From contig NZ_SRXT01000001.1 in assembly GCF_004792685.1 (NCBI RefSeq), positions 372,001 through 436,000 on the forward strand: DNA of 64,000 nt, given 5' to 3'. Position numbers and translations under genes: made by a program. Origin of the DNA: Sphingomonas gei (GTDB taxonomy: Bacteria > Pseudomonadota > Alphaproteobacteria > Sphingomonadales > Sphingomonadaceae). Below the pieces are notes generated by a model. The model was not told where the DNA came from. It worked only from the letters and a program-made list of their open reading frames with translations, and made no database searches. Below are positions 8,570 to 17,942 of the stretch, piece by piece. Position 1 is the stretch's first letter. Each line of letters begins with the position of its first letter.

Positions 8570-9564
8570 GCGGCGCGGCGGACACTGTGTCGGAAGGCCG
8601 ACGCCGCGCGATGCTACGCACCGCGATGGGCCCGGCGATCGCCGCGGCGCTGGCCGACCCGCTGGTACTCGAGGTGATGATCAATCCGGACGGCGCGCTG
8701 CGGCTCGACCGGCTGGGTGAGGGGCGCACCGATACCGGCACGCGGTTCGAGCCCGCCCAGGTCGAGCGCATCATTCGGCTGGTCGCCAGCCACGCCCGCA
8801 CCGAAGTCCATGCCGCATCGCCGATCGTCTCGGCCGAGCTGCCGCCACACGGCGAAGGGGCGGGGGAGCGGTTCGAAGGCGTGCTGCCGCCGGTCAGCCT
8901 CGCGCCCTGCTTTTCGATCCGCAAACCGGCGACCCGGATCTACACGCTGATAGACTATGTCGCCGACGGCATCATGTCGGCCGACATCGCGCGCCTGTTG
9001 TCGCTGGCGGTCGTGGAGCGACGCAACATCCTCGTCGCCGGCGGCACCAGCTCGGGCAAGACGACGCTGGCCAATGCGCTACTCGCCGAGATGGCGCATC
9101 TCGACGAGCGGGTGATCCTGATCGAGGACACGCGCGAGCTGCAGTCGCCCGCGCCCGATACTGTAGCGCTGCGCACCCGTGCCGGCCATGTCACCATGGC
9201 AGATCTGGTCCGCTCGACGCTGCGCCTGCGCCCCGACCGCATCATCGTCGGTGAGGTCCGCGGTGGCGAAGCGCTCGACATGCTCAAGGCGTGGAATACC
9301 GGCCATCCCGGCGGGATCGCCACGGTCCATTCAAACAGCGCGGCCTCTGCGCTGCTGCGCATCGAGCAGTTGATCCAGGAAGCCGTGATCACCGTGCCGC
9401 GTCGTCTGATCGCCGAGGCGATCGACATGGTTGTGTTCATCGCCGGACGCGGTTCCGCCCGACGCGTGGACACGCTCGCGCGCGTCGCTGGCCTCGATCC
9501 TGACGGCAATTACGCCCTCCTCGACCTCCCCATCGACTTCACCAGCGCAGCCCAAGGAGATTGA
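8566..9564 (+). CDS. trbB: Conjugal transfer ATPase TrbB (VirB11-like)
   Basis: Hexameric secretion ATPase that powers assembly of the mating channel from the cytoplasmic face. The 332 residues contain Walker A GGTSSGKTT near residue 160, the Asp box LIEDTRELQ, Walker B RPDRIIVGEVRGGE and the His box GHPGGIATVHSNS. This is the full VirB11 set. The GTG at 8566 overlaps the preceding stop and fits the operon's pattern of coupled starts; an open frame extends upstream through the CopG-like gene but is a shadow there. Confidence 0.93.
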   Translation: MSGAADTVSEGRRRAMLRTAMGPAIAAALADPLVLEVMINPDGALRLDRLGEGRTDTGTRFEPAQVERIIRLVASHARTEVHAASPIVSAELPPHGEGAGERFEGVLPPVSLAPCFSIRKPATRIYTLIDYVADGIMSADIARLLSLAVVERRNILVAGGTSSGKTTLANALLAEMAHLDERVILIEDTRELQSPAPDTVALRTRAGHVTMADLVRSTLRLRPDRIIVGEVRGGEALDMLKAWNTGHPGGIATVHSNSAASALLRIEQLIQEAVITVPRRLIAEAIDMVVFIAGRGSARRVDTLARVAGLDPDGNYALLDLPIDFTSAAQGD

Positions 9565-9566
9565 TC

Positions 9567-9896
9567 ATGCGCCTGTCCGTACCTTGCCGCCCTCCGCTTG
9601 CCCTGACCGCGCTCACCCTCGGGCTTGCGGTCGCCATCTCCGCACCTGCCTCTGCAAGCGGCTCGGGCATGCCCTGGGAGCAGCCGCTCCAGCAGGTGCT
9701 CGAATCGGTCCAGGGACCGGTCGCCAAGATCATCGCGGTGATGGTCATCATCACCACCGGCCTGACGCTGGCGTTCGGCGAGACCTCGGGCGGCTTTCGC
9801 CGGCTGATCCAGATCGTGTTCGGCCTGTCGATTGCGTTCGCCGCCTCCTCCTTCTTCCTGAGCTTCTTCAGCTTCGGCGGCGGGGCGCTGGTCTGA
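9567..9896 (+). CDS. trbC: Conjugal transfer pilin TrbC (VirB2-like)
   Basis: A 109-residue prepilin with an N-terminal signal region (about 1-30, ending PASASG) and two hydrophobic segments (IIAVMVIITTGLTLAFG and the Phe/Ser-rich C-terminal segment) separated by a short polar loop. This is the TrbC/VirB2 pattern for the conjugative pilus subunit. The ATG at 9567 sits 7 bases after AAGGAGA. It directly follows trbB and precedes trbD. Confidence 0.9.
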   Translation: MRLSVPCRPPLALTALTLGLAVAISAPASASGSGMPWEQPLQQVLESVQGPVAKIIAVMVIITTGLTLAFGETSGGFRRLIQIVFGLSIAFAASSFFLSFFSFGGGALV

Positions 9897-10171
9897 TGCC
9901 CGCGCCCGTCGGCCATCACATCGAAGGGTTCGAGGCGCCGATCCATGGCAGCCTCGGCCAGCCGATCCTGCTCGGCGGCGCGCCGCGTGGGTTGGCGATC
10001 GTCAACGGCACGATCGCCGCGGCGGTCGGGCTGGGCCTGCAGCAATGGCTGGTCGGCCTGGTCCTGTGGGCGGTCGGCCACAGCCTCGCGGTCTTCGCCG
10101 CCCGCCGCGACCCGGACTTCGCGCCCGTCCTGCTCCGCCACCTCCGCCAGAGGAGCTATCTCGCATGCTGA
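9896..10171 (+). CDS. trbD: Conjugal transfer protein TrbD (VirB3-like)
   Basis: A 91-residue inner-membrane protein. Its start overlaps the trbC stop by one base (TGATG). The N-terminal GFEAPIHGSLGQPILLGGAPR motif is typical of TrbD/VirB3. Two adjacent hydrophobic segments follow (about 35-68). VirB3 proteins work with the VirB4 ATPase, encoded next. Its 3' end overlaps the trbE start by 7 bases. Confidence 0.9.
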   Translation: MPAPVGHHIEGFEAPIHGSLGQPILLGGAPRGLAIVNGTIAAAVGLGLQQWLVGLVLWAVGHSLAVFAARRDPDFAPVLLRHLRQRSYLAC

Positions 10172-12606
10172 ACCTGCGCGAATATCGCAGCCGTGCCGAC
10201 CGGCTCGCCGATCATCTGCCCTGGGCGGCGCTGGTCGCACCGGGCGTGGTGCTCAACAAGGACGGCAGCTTTCAGCGCACGCTCCGCTTCCGCGGGCCCG
10301 ACCTGGAGAGCGCGACCGAGGCCGAGCTGGTCGGGGCCTGTGCACGGGCCAACAACGTCCTCAAGCGGTTCGGATCGGGCTGGGCCCTGTTCTTCGAGGC
10401 CGAGCGCGTCGAGGCGCTGGGCTACCCGGCGAGCGACTTCCCCGATGCCGCTTCCTGGCTGGTCGATGCGGAGCGTCGCGCCGCCTTCGAAGCCGAGGGC
10501 GCGCATTACGAGAGCCAGTATCATCTGACGCTCACCTTCCTGCCGCCCGCGGATGCGAGCGATGCCGCCGGCCGCTCGCTGGTCGAGCGCGACGCGGATG
10601 CCGGCGGCCGCGACTGGCGCGCGGCGCTGGCCGGCTTCGTCGCCGAAACCGACCGCGTGCTCGACCTGTTTGCCGGCTTCATGCCCGAAGTGCGTGGGCT
10701 CTCGTCCGAGGAGACGCTGGCCTATCTCCACGCCTGCATCTCTACCCGCCGCCAACCGGTCGCGGTGCCCGAGACGCCGATGTATCTCGACGGACTACTC
10801 GCCGACACGCCGCTGGTCGGCGGGCTCGAGCCGAAGCTGGGCGATACGCATCTCCGCACCGTGACTGTGCTCGGCTTCCCGAACATGAGCCGGCCCGGCA
10901 TCCTCGATGCGCTCAACGCTTCGGATTTCGGCTATCGCTGGGTCACCCGTTTCATCGCGCTCGACAAGACCGAGGCGACCAAGGCGCTGACTAGGATCCG
11001 GCGCCAGTGGTTCAACAAGCGCAAGTCGATCGCCGCGCTGCTGCGCGAGGTGATGTACAACCAGCCGGCACAGCTGCTCGACAGCGACGCCGACAACAAG
11101 GTCGTCGACGCCGACCAGGCGCTGCAGGCGCTCGGTGCCGACTATGTCGCATTCGGCTACCTCACCATCACGATCACCGTCTCGGACGAGGATCGCGCGC
11201 GCGCCGACGAGAAGGTCCGCGCGGTCGAGCGGATCGTCAACGGTCTCGGCTTCACCTGCGTGCGTGAGGGCGTCAACGCGGTCGAGGCGTGGCTGTCGTC
11301 GCTGCCCGGCCATGCCTATGCCAATGTCCGCCAGCCGCTGGTTCACACCCTCAACCTTGCCCATCTGATGCCGCTCTCGGCGATCTGGGCAGGACCTACG
11401 GCCAACGCCCATCTCGGCGGTCCGCCGCTGCTGGTCGCGCAGACCGCGGGCGCGACCCCGTTCCGCTTCTCAACCCATGTCGGCGATGTCGGCCATATGC
11501 TGGTGGTCGGACCGACCGGCGCGGGCAAGTCGGTGCTGCTGGCGCTGATCGCGCTCCAGTTCCGCCGCTACCCGCGAGCGCAGCTCTATATCTTCGACAA
11601 GGGTTTCTCGGCGCGCGCTGCGGTGCTCGCCATGGGTGGGGCGCATCATGCGCTCGGCCTGGGAAGCGGGGCGGGGCAGGAGGGTGGAGCGCTCGCCTTC
11701 CAGCCGCTGCGGCATATCGACGATCCCAACGAGCGCAGTTGGGCGGCCGAATGGATCGCGGCGCTGCTCGCGCACGAGAAGGTTCTGGTCACGCCCGACG
11801 TGAAGGAGTCGGTCTGGTCGGCTTTGGGTTCGCTTGCCTCGGCGCCGGTCGAGGAGCGCACGCTGACCGGCCTCGCGCTCCTGCTGCAGTCGAACGCGCT
11901 CAGAGTCGCGCTCACCGCCTATACGCTCGACGGGCCCTATGGCCGGCTACTAGACGCGGCCGAGCAGGCGCTGGCGCTGTCCGATATCCAGTGCTTCGAA
12001 ACCGAGGCGCTGATGGCGCAGGCCAGCGTGGTCGCTCCGGTGCTGACCTATCTGTTCCACCGGCTCGAGGAGCGCTTCGACGGTCGTCCGACGCTGCTGA
12101 TGCTCGATGAGGCCTGGATCTTCCTCGACCATCCGCTGTTCGCCGCGCGCATCCGCGAATGGTTGAAGACGCTCCGGAAGAAGAATGTCGCGGTGCTGTT
12201 CGCGACGCAGAGCCTGGCGGACATCGCCGACAGCAGCATCGCGCCAGCGATCCTCGAAAGCTGCCCGCAGCGCATCCTGCTGCCCAATGACCGCGCGATC
12301 GAGCCGCAGAGCCAGGCCGCCTATCAGCGCTTCGGCCTCAATGCCCGGCAGATCGAGCTCGTCGCCCGCGCGACGCCCAAGCGGCATTATTACCTCCAGT
12401 CCGTCCGCGGCAACCGGCTGTTCGAGCTGGGGCTTGGCCCCGTGGCGCTGGCCCTGTGCGGTGCCTCCGACCCTGCCAGTCAACAGCAGATCGATGCGCT
12501 GCTCGCCGGGCACGGTCCCGGCACCTTCGCCGCTGAATTCCTCGCCGCGCACGACCTCGCCTGGGCGGCGGCGCTGCTCGGCGACTTCACGCCCCCGCTT
12601 CGCTGA
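10165..12606 (+). CDS. trbE: Conjugal transfer ATPase TrbE (VirB4-like)
   Basis: An 813-residue VirB4-type ATPase that drives pilus biogenesis and substrate transfer. The N-terminal 400 residues are the CagE/TrbE domain. Walker A GPTGAGKS is at 449-456 and Walker B LLMLDEAWIFL near 643-653, with a conserved ATQSLADIADS motif after it. Length is normal for the family. ATG at 10165 overlaps the end of trbD, consistent with coupling. Confidence 0.94.
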   Translation: MLNLREYRSRADRLADHLPWAALVAPGVVLNKDGSFQRTLRFRGPDLESATEAELVGACARANNVLKRFGSGWALFFEAERVEALGYPASDFPDAASWLVDAERRAAFEAEGAHYESQYHLTLTFLPPADASDAAGRSLVERDADAGGRDWRAALAGFVAETDRVLDLFAGFMPEVRGLSSEETLAYLHACISTRRQPVAVPETPMYLDGLLADTPLVGGLEPKLGDTHLRTVTVLGFPNMSRPGILDALNASDFGYRWVTRFIALDKTEATKALTRIRRQWFNKRKSIAALLREVMYNQPAQLLDSDADNKVVDADQALQALGADYVAFGYLTITITVSDEDRARADEKVRAVERIVNGLGFTCVREGVNAVEAWLSSLPGHAYANVRQPLVHTLNLAHLMPLSAIWAGPTANAHLGGPPLLVAQTAGATPFRFSTHVGDVGHMLVVGPTGAGKSVLLALIALQFRRYPRAQLYIFDKGFSARAAVLAMGGAHHALGLGSGAGQEGGALAFQPLRHIDDPNERSWAAEWIAALLAHEKVLVTPDVKESVWSALGSLASAPVEERTLTGLALLLQSNALRVALTAYTLDGPYGRLLDAAEQALALSDIQCFETEALMAQASVVAPVLTYLFHRLEERFDGRPTLLMLDEAWIFLDHPLFAARIREWLKTLRKKNVAVLFATQSLADIADSSIAPAILESCPQRILLPNDRAIEPQSQAAYQRFGLNARQIELVARATPKRHYYLQSVRGNRLFELGLGPVALALCGASDPASQQQIDALLAGHGPGTFAAEFLAAHDLAWAAALLGDFTPPLR

Positions 12607-12630
12607 CCCCCGACCCAAAGGAGAAACCCC

Positions 12631-13386
12631 ATGTCCCGGCGAAACCCATCCCGTCCCATCTCCAAATATCTCGTCGCAACCGCGCTCGCGCTCGGTTCCG
12701 CCGGTTCGCTCGGCATGGCGCTGTACGCCACGCCGGCGTCCGCCCAGATCACGGTGTTCGATCCGACCAATTATTCGCAGAACCTGCTCACCGCAGCGCG
12801 GGCGCTCAGCCAAATCAACAACCAGATCCAGTCGCTCCAGAACGAAGCGACGATGCTGATCAACCAAGCGAAGAACCTGACCCGGATCGACTTTCCGGAG
12901 CTACAGGCGCTTACCCAGACTCTCCAGCAGATCGACCGATTGATGGGGCAGGCGCAGGGAATCAGCTTTCGGGTCGAGCAGGTCGACAGCGAGTTCCGCC
13001 GGCTGTTTCCGCAGAGCTTCAACCAGGCGCTGACCACCAACGATCTCGTCGTCGGTGCCAAGGCCCGTCTCGACACATCGGTTGCGGCATTCAACCAGAC
13101 GATGCAGGTCCAGGCACAGGTGGTCGGCAATGTCGCCGCCGATGCGCAGACGCTCGCGGCGATCGTGGCGAAGAGTCAGGGCGCCGAAGGTGGTCTCCAG
13201 GCGCAGCAGGCGACCAACCAGCTGCTCGCCCTCACCGCCAAGCAGCAGTTCCAGATCCAGAACATGATGGCGGCGCAGTACCGGGCCGAGACGCTGGAGG
13301 CGTCGCGTCGCGCCCAGGCCGAGGCCGAAGCCCAGGCAGCTACCCGCAAATTTCTCGGCGACGGCACGGCCTACCACCCTCGCTAG
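12631..13386 (+). CDS. trbJ: Conjugal transfer protein TrbJ (VirB5-like)
   Basis: A 251-residue periplasmic protein with a signal peptide cut after about residue 38 (TPASA-QI). The mature part is helical and Gln-rich, with coiled-coil character (TQTLQQIDRLMGQAQG and the C-terminal EASRRAQAEAEAQAATRK). TrbJ/VirB5 proteins locate at the pilus tip and mediate contact. AAAGGAG lies 8 bases upstream of the ATG. No trbK lipoprotein gene is visible between this gene and trbL. Confidence 0.9.
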   Translation: MSRRNPSRPISKYLVATALALGSAGSLGMALYATPASAQITVFDPTNYSQNLLTAARALSQINNQIQSLQNEATMLINQAKNLTRIDFPELQALTQTLQQIDRLMGQAQGISFRVEQVDSEFRRLFPQSFNQALTTNDLVVGAKARLDTSVAAFNQTMQVQAQVVGNVAADAQTLAAIVAKSQGAEGGLQAQQATNQLLALTAKQQFQIQNMMAAQYRAETLEASRRAQAEAEAQAATRKFLGDGTAYHPR

Positions 13387-13403
13387 GGGCCTCCCGTCCG
13401 AGC

Positions 13404-13437
13404 GTGACGGCGGGCATCGCCCCCGGTCCGCCGTCAC
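13404..13437. other. Inverted repeat between trbJ and trbL
   Basis: GTGACGGCGG and its exact reverse complement are separated by 14 bases. There is no T tract, so this looks more like an RNA-processing or partial-termination hairpin than a full terminator. The gap is the only sizeable break in the trb operon. Confidence 0.5.
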
Positions 13438-13506
13438 TCCCGCGGGGCGCGCTCCAGCTCCCCCAGCGCGTTCCGCGGGACCGCCGACCACCAGCGGAGA
13501 TCAGCC

Positions 13507-14811
13507 GTGACCGACCTCAACGTCATCGACCAGTTCATGCAGGCGTTCATTCGCTACATCGACAGCGGGTTCGGCCTGCTGGGCGGGGACGTCCATTTCC
13601 TGGCGGCGACGCTGATCGGCATCGACATCACCCTGGCCGGTCTGTTCTGGGCGCTGGGCGGCGAACAGGATGTGATGGGGCGCTTCCTCAAGAAGATCCT
13701 TTATGTCGGCGCGTTCGCCTTCATCCTGAACAGCTTCTCGACGCTCGCGAATATCGTCTTCAATTCGTTTGCCGCGGCAGGATTGACCGCGGGCGGTGGC
13801 ACAATCTCGGCGGACGACCTGCTGAAGCCCGGCAGGCTGGCCGGCACCGGCTTCTCCGCCGCATGGCCACTGCTCGATCAGGTCTCGCAGCTGCTCGGCT
13901 TCACGACCTTCTTCTCGAACTTCCTGACGATCGCCGTGCTGCTGTTTGCCTGGGCGCTGGTGATCCTGTCGTTTTTCGTTCTCGCGATCCAGTTGTTCAT
14001 CACGATCCTCGAGTTCAAGCTGACCACGCTCGCCGGCTTCGTGCTGGTGCCGTTTGCGCTCTGGAACCGGACCAGCTTCCTCGCCGAACGCGTGCTGGGC
14101 AGCGTCGTCAGCTCGGGGATCAAGGTGATGGTGCTCGCCGTCATCGTCGGCATCGGCTCGAACTATTTCAACGATTTCGTCGGCTCGCTGCAGGGGCAGG
14201 AGCCCGACATCGGGAAGGCGATGAGCCTCGCGCTCGCGTCGCTCACCCTGTTCGGGCTCGGCATCTTCGGCCCAGGCATCGCCACCGGCCTTGTGTCTGG
14301 CGCGCCGCAGCTCGGTGCGGGCGCGGTCGCCGGTACCGCGCTTGGTGCTGCGGGCGTCGCTGCATTGGGCGGCGGGGCCGCTCTCGCCGGTACCCGCGCC
14401 ATCGGCGGGGCTGCGCTCGGCGCCGTCCGCGCCGGCACCTCGATGGGCTCGGCCGCTTCGACTGCCTACAAGCTCGGGCAGGAGGGCGCCGGCTCCACCA
14501 GCGTCGGCGCGGGCCTGAAGGGCGTCGCAAGCGCGGCGGGCGGAGCGCTGCGCAATCGCGCCGCCGGCGCCTTCGGCATCGGTGAGGCTGCTGCGTCCGG
14601 CCGGCAAGCCGCCTTCGATTCTCTCACCAACCGGCAGGCGCCGGCGGCAAGCGCATCCGGCCAGACTGGCGAGCAACAGCCTGCCTGGGCGCAGTCGCTG
14701 CGCCGCCAGCAGGACGCGCGCCACCATCGTCAGGTCGTCGCCCACACGCTTCGCGAAGGCGATCGCGGTGGCGCGTCCGCCACTCCCGACATCAAGGAAA
14801 AGGAGGATTGA
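13507..14811 (+). CDS. trbL: Conjugal transfer protein TrbL (VirB6-like)
   Basis: A 434-residue polytopic inner-membrane protein. About six hydrophobic segments lie between residues 28 and 260. After them comes a long Gly/Ala-rich region (AAGVAALGGGAALAGTRAIGG) and a charged C-terminus (ASATPDIKEKED). This fits the TrbL/VirB6 family, the inner-membrane part of the channel. The start is GTG at 13507, preceded by GGAGATCAGCC. Four bases separate its stop from trbF. Confidence 0.92.
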   Translation: MTDLNVIDQFMQAFIRYIDSGFGLLGGDVHFLAATLIGIDITLAGLFWALGGEQDVMGRFLKKILYVGAFAFILNSFSTLANIVFNSFAAAGLTAGGGTISADDLLKPGRLAGTGFSAAWPLLDQVSQLLGFTTFFSNFLTIAVLLFAWALVILSFFVLAIQLFITILEFKLTTLAGFVLVPFALWNRTSFLAERVLGSVVSSGIKVMVLAVIVGIGSNYFNDFVGSLQGQEPDIGKAMSLALASLTLFGLGIFGPGIATGLVSGAPQLGAGAVAGTALGAAGVAALGGGAALAGTRAIGGAALGAVRAGTSMGSAASTAYKLGQEGAGSTSVGAGLKGVASAAGGALRNRAAGAFGIGEAAASGRQAAFDSLTNRQAPAASASGQTGEQQPAWAQSLRRQQDARHHRQVVAHTLREGDRGGASATPDIKEKED

Positions 14812-14814
14812 TCG

Positions 14815-15612
14815 ATGCTCTTCAAGCGAAGCGTCCAGCGCTACGGCCGGACGCCAGAGCCGGACACGCCCTTTCACCGCGCCGGCCAGCTCTGGGACGA
14901 ACGGCTCGGATCGGCGCGCGTCCAGGCGCGCAACTGGCGGCTGATGGCTTTCGGCGGACTGGCACTTACGACCGCGATGTCCGGTGCGCTGATCTGGCAG
15001 TCGCTGCAGAGTCGCGTGACGCCCTATGTCGTCGAGGTCGATCGTCTCGGCGAGGCGCGCGCGATCAGCGAAGCGGAAGCCGGATATCACCCTACGGACG
15101 CCCAGATTTCCTGGCACCTGGCCCGCTTCATCGAGAAGGTGCGGTCGGTCTCACTCGACCCGGTGCTGATGCGGCGCGATTGGCTGTCGGCCTATGATTT
15201 CGCCACCCAGCGGGGTGCGGTGTTCCTGGGAGACTATGCCCGCTCAGCGAACCCGTTCGGCGCCGTCGGCCAGAAGACGGTGTCGGTCCAGGTCACCAGC
15301 GTGGTCCGCGCCTCGGATCAGTCGTTCCAGGTCAAATGGATCGAGGCGGCGTTTGACCGAGGTGCGCAGGCCGGCACGTCGCACTGGACCGGCATCCTCA
15401 CCGTCAAGCTCAGGCCGCCCGCCTCGGCGGAGGTGCTGCGCAAGAATCCGCTCGGCCTCTATGTCGATGCGATCGATTGGAGCCGCGAGATCGAGCCGGC
15501 GGTGAGCCCGACTACCCCGCCGCCGGCGCAGCCGGCACCCGACGTTCCGATCACCGCTGCGCCCGCTGCCGCCATGAACCCAATCCCCACCAATCCGGAG
15601 AACCGGCAATGA
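14815..15612 (+). CDS. trbF: Conjugal transfer protein TrbF (VirB8-like)
   Basis: A 265-residue bitopic protein: a cytoplasmic N-terminus of about 42 residues, one transmembrane segment (LMAFGGLALTTAMSGALIW), then a periplasmic VirB8-like domain containing TPYVVEVDRLGEA and RRDWLSAYDF. The C-terminal 40 residues are Pro/Ala-rich and probably disordered, which makes it slightly longer than the family norm. Its stop overlaps the trbG start by 4 bases. Confidence 0.92.
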   Translation: MLFKRSVQRYGRTPEPDTPFHRAGQLWDERLGSARVQARNWRLMAFGGLALTTAMSGALIWQSLQSRVTPYVVEVDRLGEARAISEAEAGYHPTDAQISWHLARFIEKVRSVSLDPVLMRRDWLSAYDFATQRGAVFLGDYARSANPFGAVGQKTVSVQVTSVVRASDQSFQVKWIEAAFDRGAQAGTSHWTGILTVKLRPPASAEVLRKNPLGLYVDAIDWSREIEPAVSPTTPPPAQPAPDVPITAAPAAAMNPIPTNPENRQ

Positions 15613-16490
15613 AACGTTCCCGCACCTTGCCCTCGCTCCTTTCGATGGCGATCGCACTCCTCGCGCCTGCCAGCGCTTTCGCGCAGGACTCGTCCACCGC
15701 CGAGACCTCGCATCGGGCCACATCGACGATAGCAGCGGCGAACCGGGCGGCTACGCTCGAACCGTCGCCGCCGGCGTTCCTCAATGCCACCGCGGTGATG
15801 CCCTATGCCGAGGGCACGATCTATCAGGTGACCACCGCCCCCGAGCGGGTGACCGACATCGTGCTCGAGCCCGGCGAGGTGCTGGGCGCGGTGGCGAGCG
15901 GCGACACGGCGCGCTGGGTGATCGGCGATACGACGAGCGGGGTAGGGGCGGGCAAGCGCGTCCATATTCTCGTGAAGCCCTATGCCGCGGGTCTTTCCAC
16001 CAATCTCGTCATCACCACCGACAGGCGAACCTATCATATCGCGCTCGCCAGCGTGCGGAGCGTCGGCATGTCGGCGCTGGCCTGGACCTATCCGCAGGAT
16101 GCGCTGCTGGCGATCAAGCGATCCGAGGAAGCTGCGGCCGCGGCTGTCCCGGTGGCTGCCGGGCTCGATGTCGATCAGCTGCATTTCAACTACGCCATCT
16201 CGGGCGATACGCCGCGATGGCGGCCGCTGCGCGCTTTCGACGACGGCAGGCAGACCTATATCGAATTCCCTGCCAGTCTTGCGGTCGGCGAGGCGCCGCC
16301 GTTGTTTCTCGTCGGCGCGAAGGGCGAGGCCCAGCTCGTCAATTACCGCCTGCGCGGGCGCTACTATGTCGTCGACAGGATCTTCGATGCCGCCGAACTC
16401 CGTCTCGGCACCAAGCGTCAGGATATCGTCCGGCTTACCCGCATCGGCGAGGCCGGACGCCGCGGCCGGGCGAAGGGGAGGGCGTCGTGA
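15609..16490 (+). CDS. trbG: Conjugal transfer protein TrbG (VirB9-like)
   Basis: A 293-residue periplasmic protein with a signal peptide cut after ASAFA (about residue 25). The VirB9-type features are GTIYQVTTAPERVTDIVLEPGE, an AGKRVHILVKPYAAGLSTNLVITTDRR core and the C-terminal beta-rich domain (HFNYAISG...WRPLRAFDDG). It would form the outer part of the core channel with TrbI. The start overlaps the trbF stop and the stop overlaps the trbI start. Confidence 0.93.
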   Translation: MKRSRTLPSLLSMAIALLAPASAFAQDSSTAETSHRATSTIAAANRAATLEPSPPAFLNATAVMPYAEGTIYQVTTAPERVTDIVLEPGEVLGAVASGDTARWVIGDTTSGVGAGKRVHILVKPYAAGLSTNLVITTDRRTYHIALASVRSVGMSALAWTYPQDALLAIKRSEEAAAAAVPVAAGLDVDQLHFNYAISGDTPRWRPLRAFDDGRQTYIEFPASLAVGEAPPLFLVGAKGEAQLVNYRLRGRYYVVDRIFDAAELRLGTKRQDIVRLTRIGEAGRRGRAKGRAS

Positions 16491-17719
16491 GCGACGATAC
16501 GGCCGAGGTGCCCCAAGGCGCCGTGCCTTCGACCCAGCCGAAGGTCGATCCGGAGACCTTCGTGCTGCGCGCGCGACCTGGTCGCGCTATCCGCTTCAAG
16601 CGGGGCGTGATCGTATCGCTGGCCGCCATCGCCGTGACTGGGGTTGTCGGTACGGCCTGGTTCGCGCTTGAACCGCGGGCGCTGCACCTCGCCGCTGATA
16701 GCGAGGACAAGAACATCGCGGCCAAGCCGCCGACCGACACGCTGAGCGCGCTGCCGGCCAGCTACGGCACGGTGCCGAAGCTCGGGCCGCCGCTGCCGGG
16801 GGATCTGGGCAAACCCATCCTCGATCGCCAGCGCCAGCTCGCCGGGGAAGCGATACCGCCTGTGCCGCCTGCGGTGTCGACGGCCCCGAAACCCGCCGAT
16901 GACGCCCGCCAGCGCCGTGCCGCGGAACTCAAGGCTGCGCGCGAGTCCGGGCTGCTGGTGCAGACAGCCGGCCAACAGAGCCAAGGCCAGGCGATGCCGG
17001 CAGTTGCGGCGCCGATACCATCGGCTGATCAGGCGGGTGGCGTCGCGGTCGATGTCGATCGCGATCCCAATGGGCAAGCGCACAAGGCAGAGTTTGTTCG
17101 CAGCACCGACAAGGCCGGCGATAGCAACCCTCATGCGGTAGCGCCGCGCCCATCACCGTTCACCTTGTCCGCGGGTAGCGTGATCTCGGCCAGCCTGATC
17201 ACGGGTTTGCGGTCGGACCTTCCCGGTTTGGTGACCGCGCAGGTGACCGAGCGGATCTTCGACAGCGCAACCGGCCGCATTCTCCTGATACCGCAGGGTG
17301 CACGGCTCATCGGCGCATATGACAGCGTGGTCGCCTTCGGGCAGCGCCGCGCGCTGGTCGTATGGCAGCGGATCATCTTCCCTGACGGAAGTTCGATCCG
17401 CCTGGATAACGCGCCCGCCACCGATCCGTCGGGCTATGCCGGCCTGGCCGACAAGGTGGATTTCCACACCTGGACGCTGCTCAAGGGCGTCGTGCTGTCG
17501 ACCCTGCTGGGCGTCGGCTCGGAATTGCAGTTCAGCGGCGAGAGCGATCTCGTCCAGGCCGTGCGGCAATCGACCCAGCAAAGCGTATCGCGCGCCGGCG
17601 ACCAGCTCACGTCGCGCAACCTGCAAATCCAGCCGACGCTCACTATCCGTCCGGGTGCCCCCGTCCGGCTACTGGTGCACCACGATCTGATCCTGAAACC
17701 CTGGCTGGAGGAACAGTGA
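16487..17719 (+). CDS. trbI: Conjugal transfer protein TrbI (VirB10-like)
   Basis: A 410-residue VirB10-type protein that spans the envelope and links the energy sources to the outer-membrane pore. One transmembrane segment (41-60) follows a short cytoplasmic part. Then a Pro/Ala-rich periplasmic linker leads to the C-terminal beta-barrel domain (about 225-400) with LSAGSVISASLITGLRSDLPG and GARLIGAYDS. The GTG at 16487 lies after GGGGAGGGCG and overlaps the trbG stop. Confidence 0.93.
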   Translation: MSDDTAEVPQGAVPSTQPKVDPETFVLRARPGRAIRFKRGVIVSLAAIAVTGVVGTAWFALEPRALHLAADSEDKNIAAKPPTDTLSALPASYGTVPKLGPPLPGDLGKPILDRQRQLAGEAIPPVPPAVSTAPKPADDARQRRAAELKAARESGLLVQTAGQQSQGQAMPAVAAPIPSADQAGGVAVDVDRDPNGQAHKAEFVRSTDKAGDSNPHAVAPRPSPFTLSAGSVISASLITGLRSDLPGLVTAQVTERIFDSATGRILLIPQGARLIGAYDSVVAFGQRRALVVWQRIIFPDGSSIRLDNAPATDPSGYAGLADKVDFHTWTLLKGVVLSTLLGVGSELQFSGESDLVQAVRQSTQQSVSRAGDQLTSRNLQIQPTLTIRPGAPVRLLVHHDLILKPWLEEQ

Positions 17720-17937
17720 TGGCCGACCTGCGTCTTCCGCGGCTCCCCGACCGCACGCCGGTGAAGGTCGGGATACAGGTAACCCCGCAGCTTTTCGCGG
17801 ATCTCACGCGATATGCGGCGCTCTACAAGGAGACCTATGGTCAGGAAGAGGCCATTGCTGACCTGATCCCGTCGATGCTGACGGCCTTCCTCGACAGCGA
17901 CCGGGTATTTGCCAAAACCCGGCCTGGCGGAAAGTGA
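17719..17937 (+). CDS. DUF2274-family protein
   Basis: A 72-residue protein whose ATG overlaps the last base of trbI. The sequence LPRLPDRTPVKVGIQVTPQLFADLTRYAALYKETYG with a following helix (AIADLIPSMLTAFLDSD) fits DUF2274, a small family regularly found just after trbI in Tn4371-like modules. It looks like a ribbon-helix-helix-type protein. Function is unknown; the fixed position suggests a role in transfer or its control. Confidence 0.85.
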   Translation: MADLRLPRLPDRTPVKVGIQVTPQLFADLTRYAALYKETYGQEEAIADLIPSMLTAFLDSDRVFAKTRPGGK

Positions 17938-17942
17938 GTGCC

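Noticed and set aside
13404..14585. 393-codon frame over trbL
   Set aside because: Shadow frame; trbL in the other frame has the expected membrane segments and a GTG start with ribosome site.
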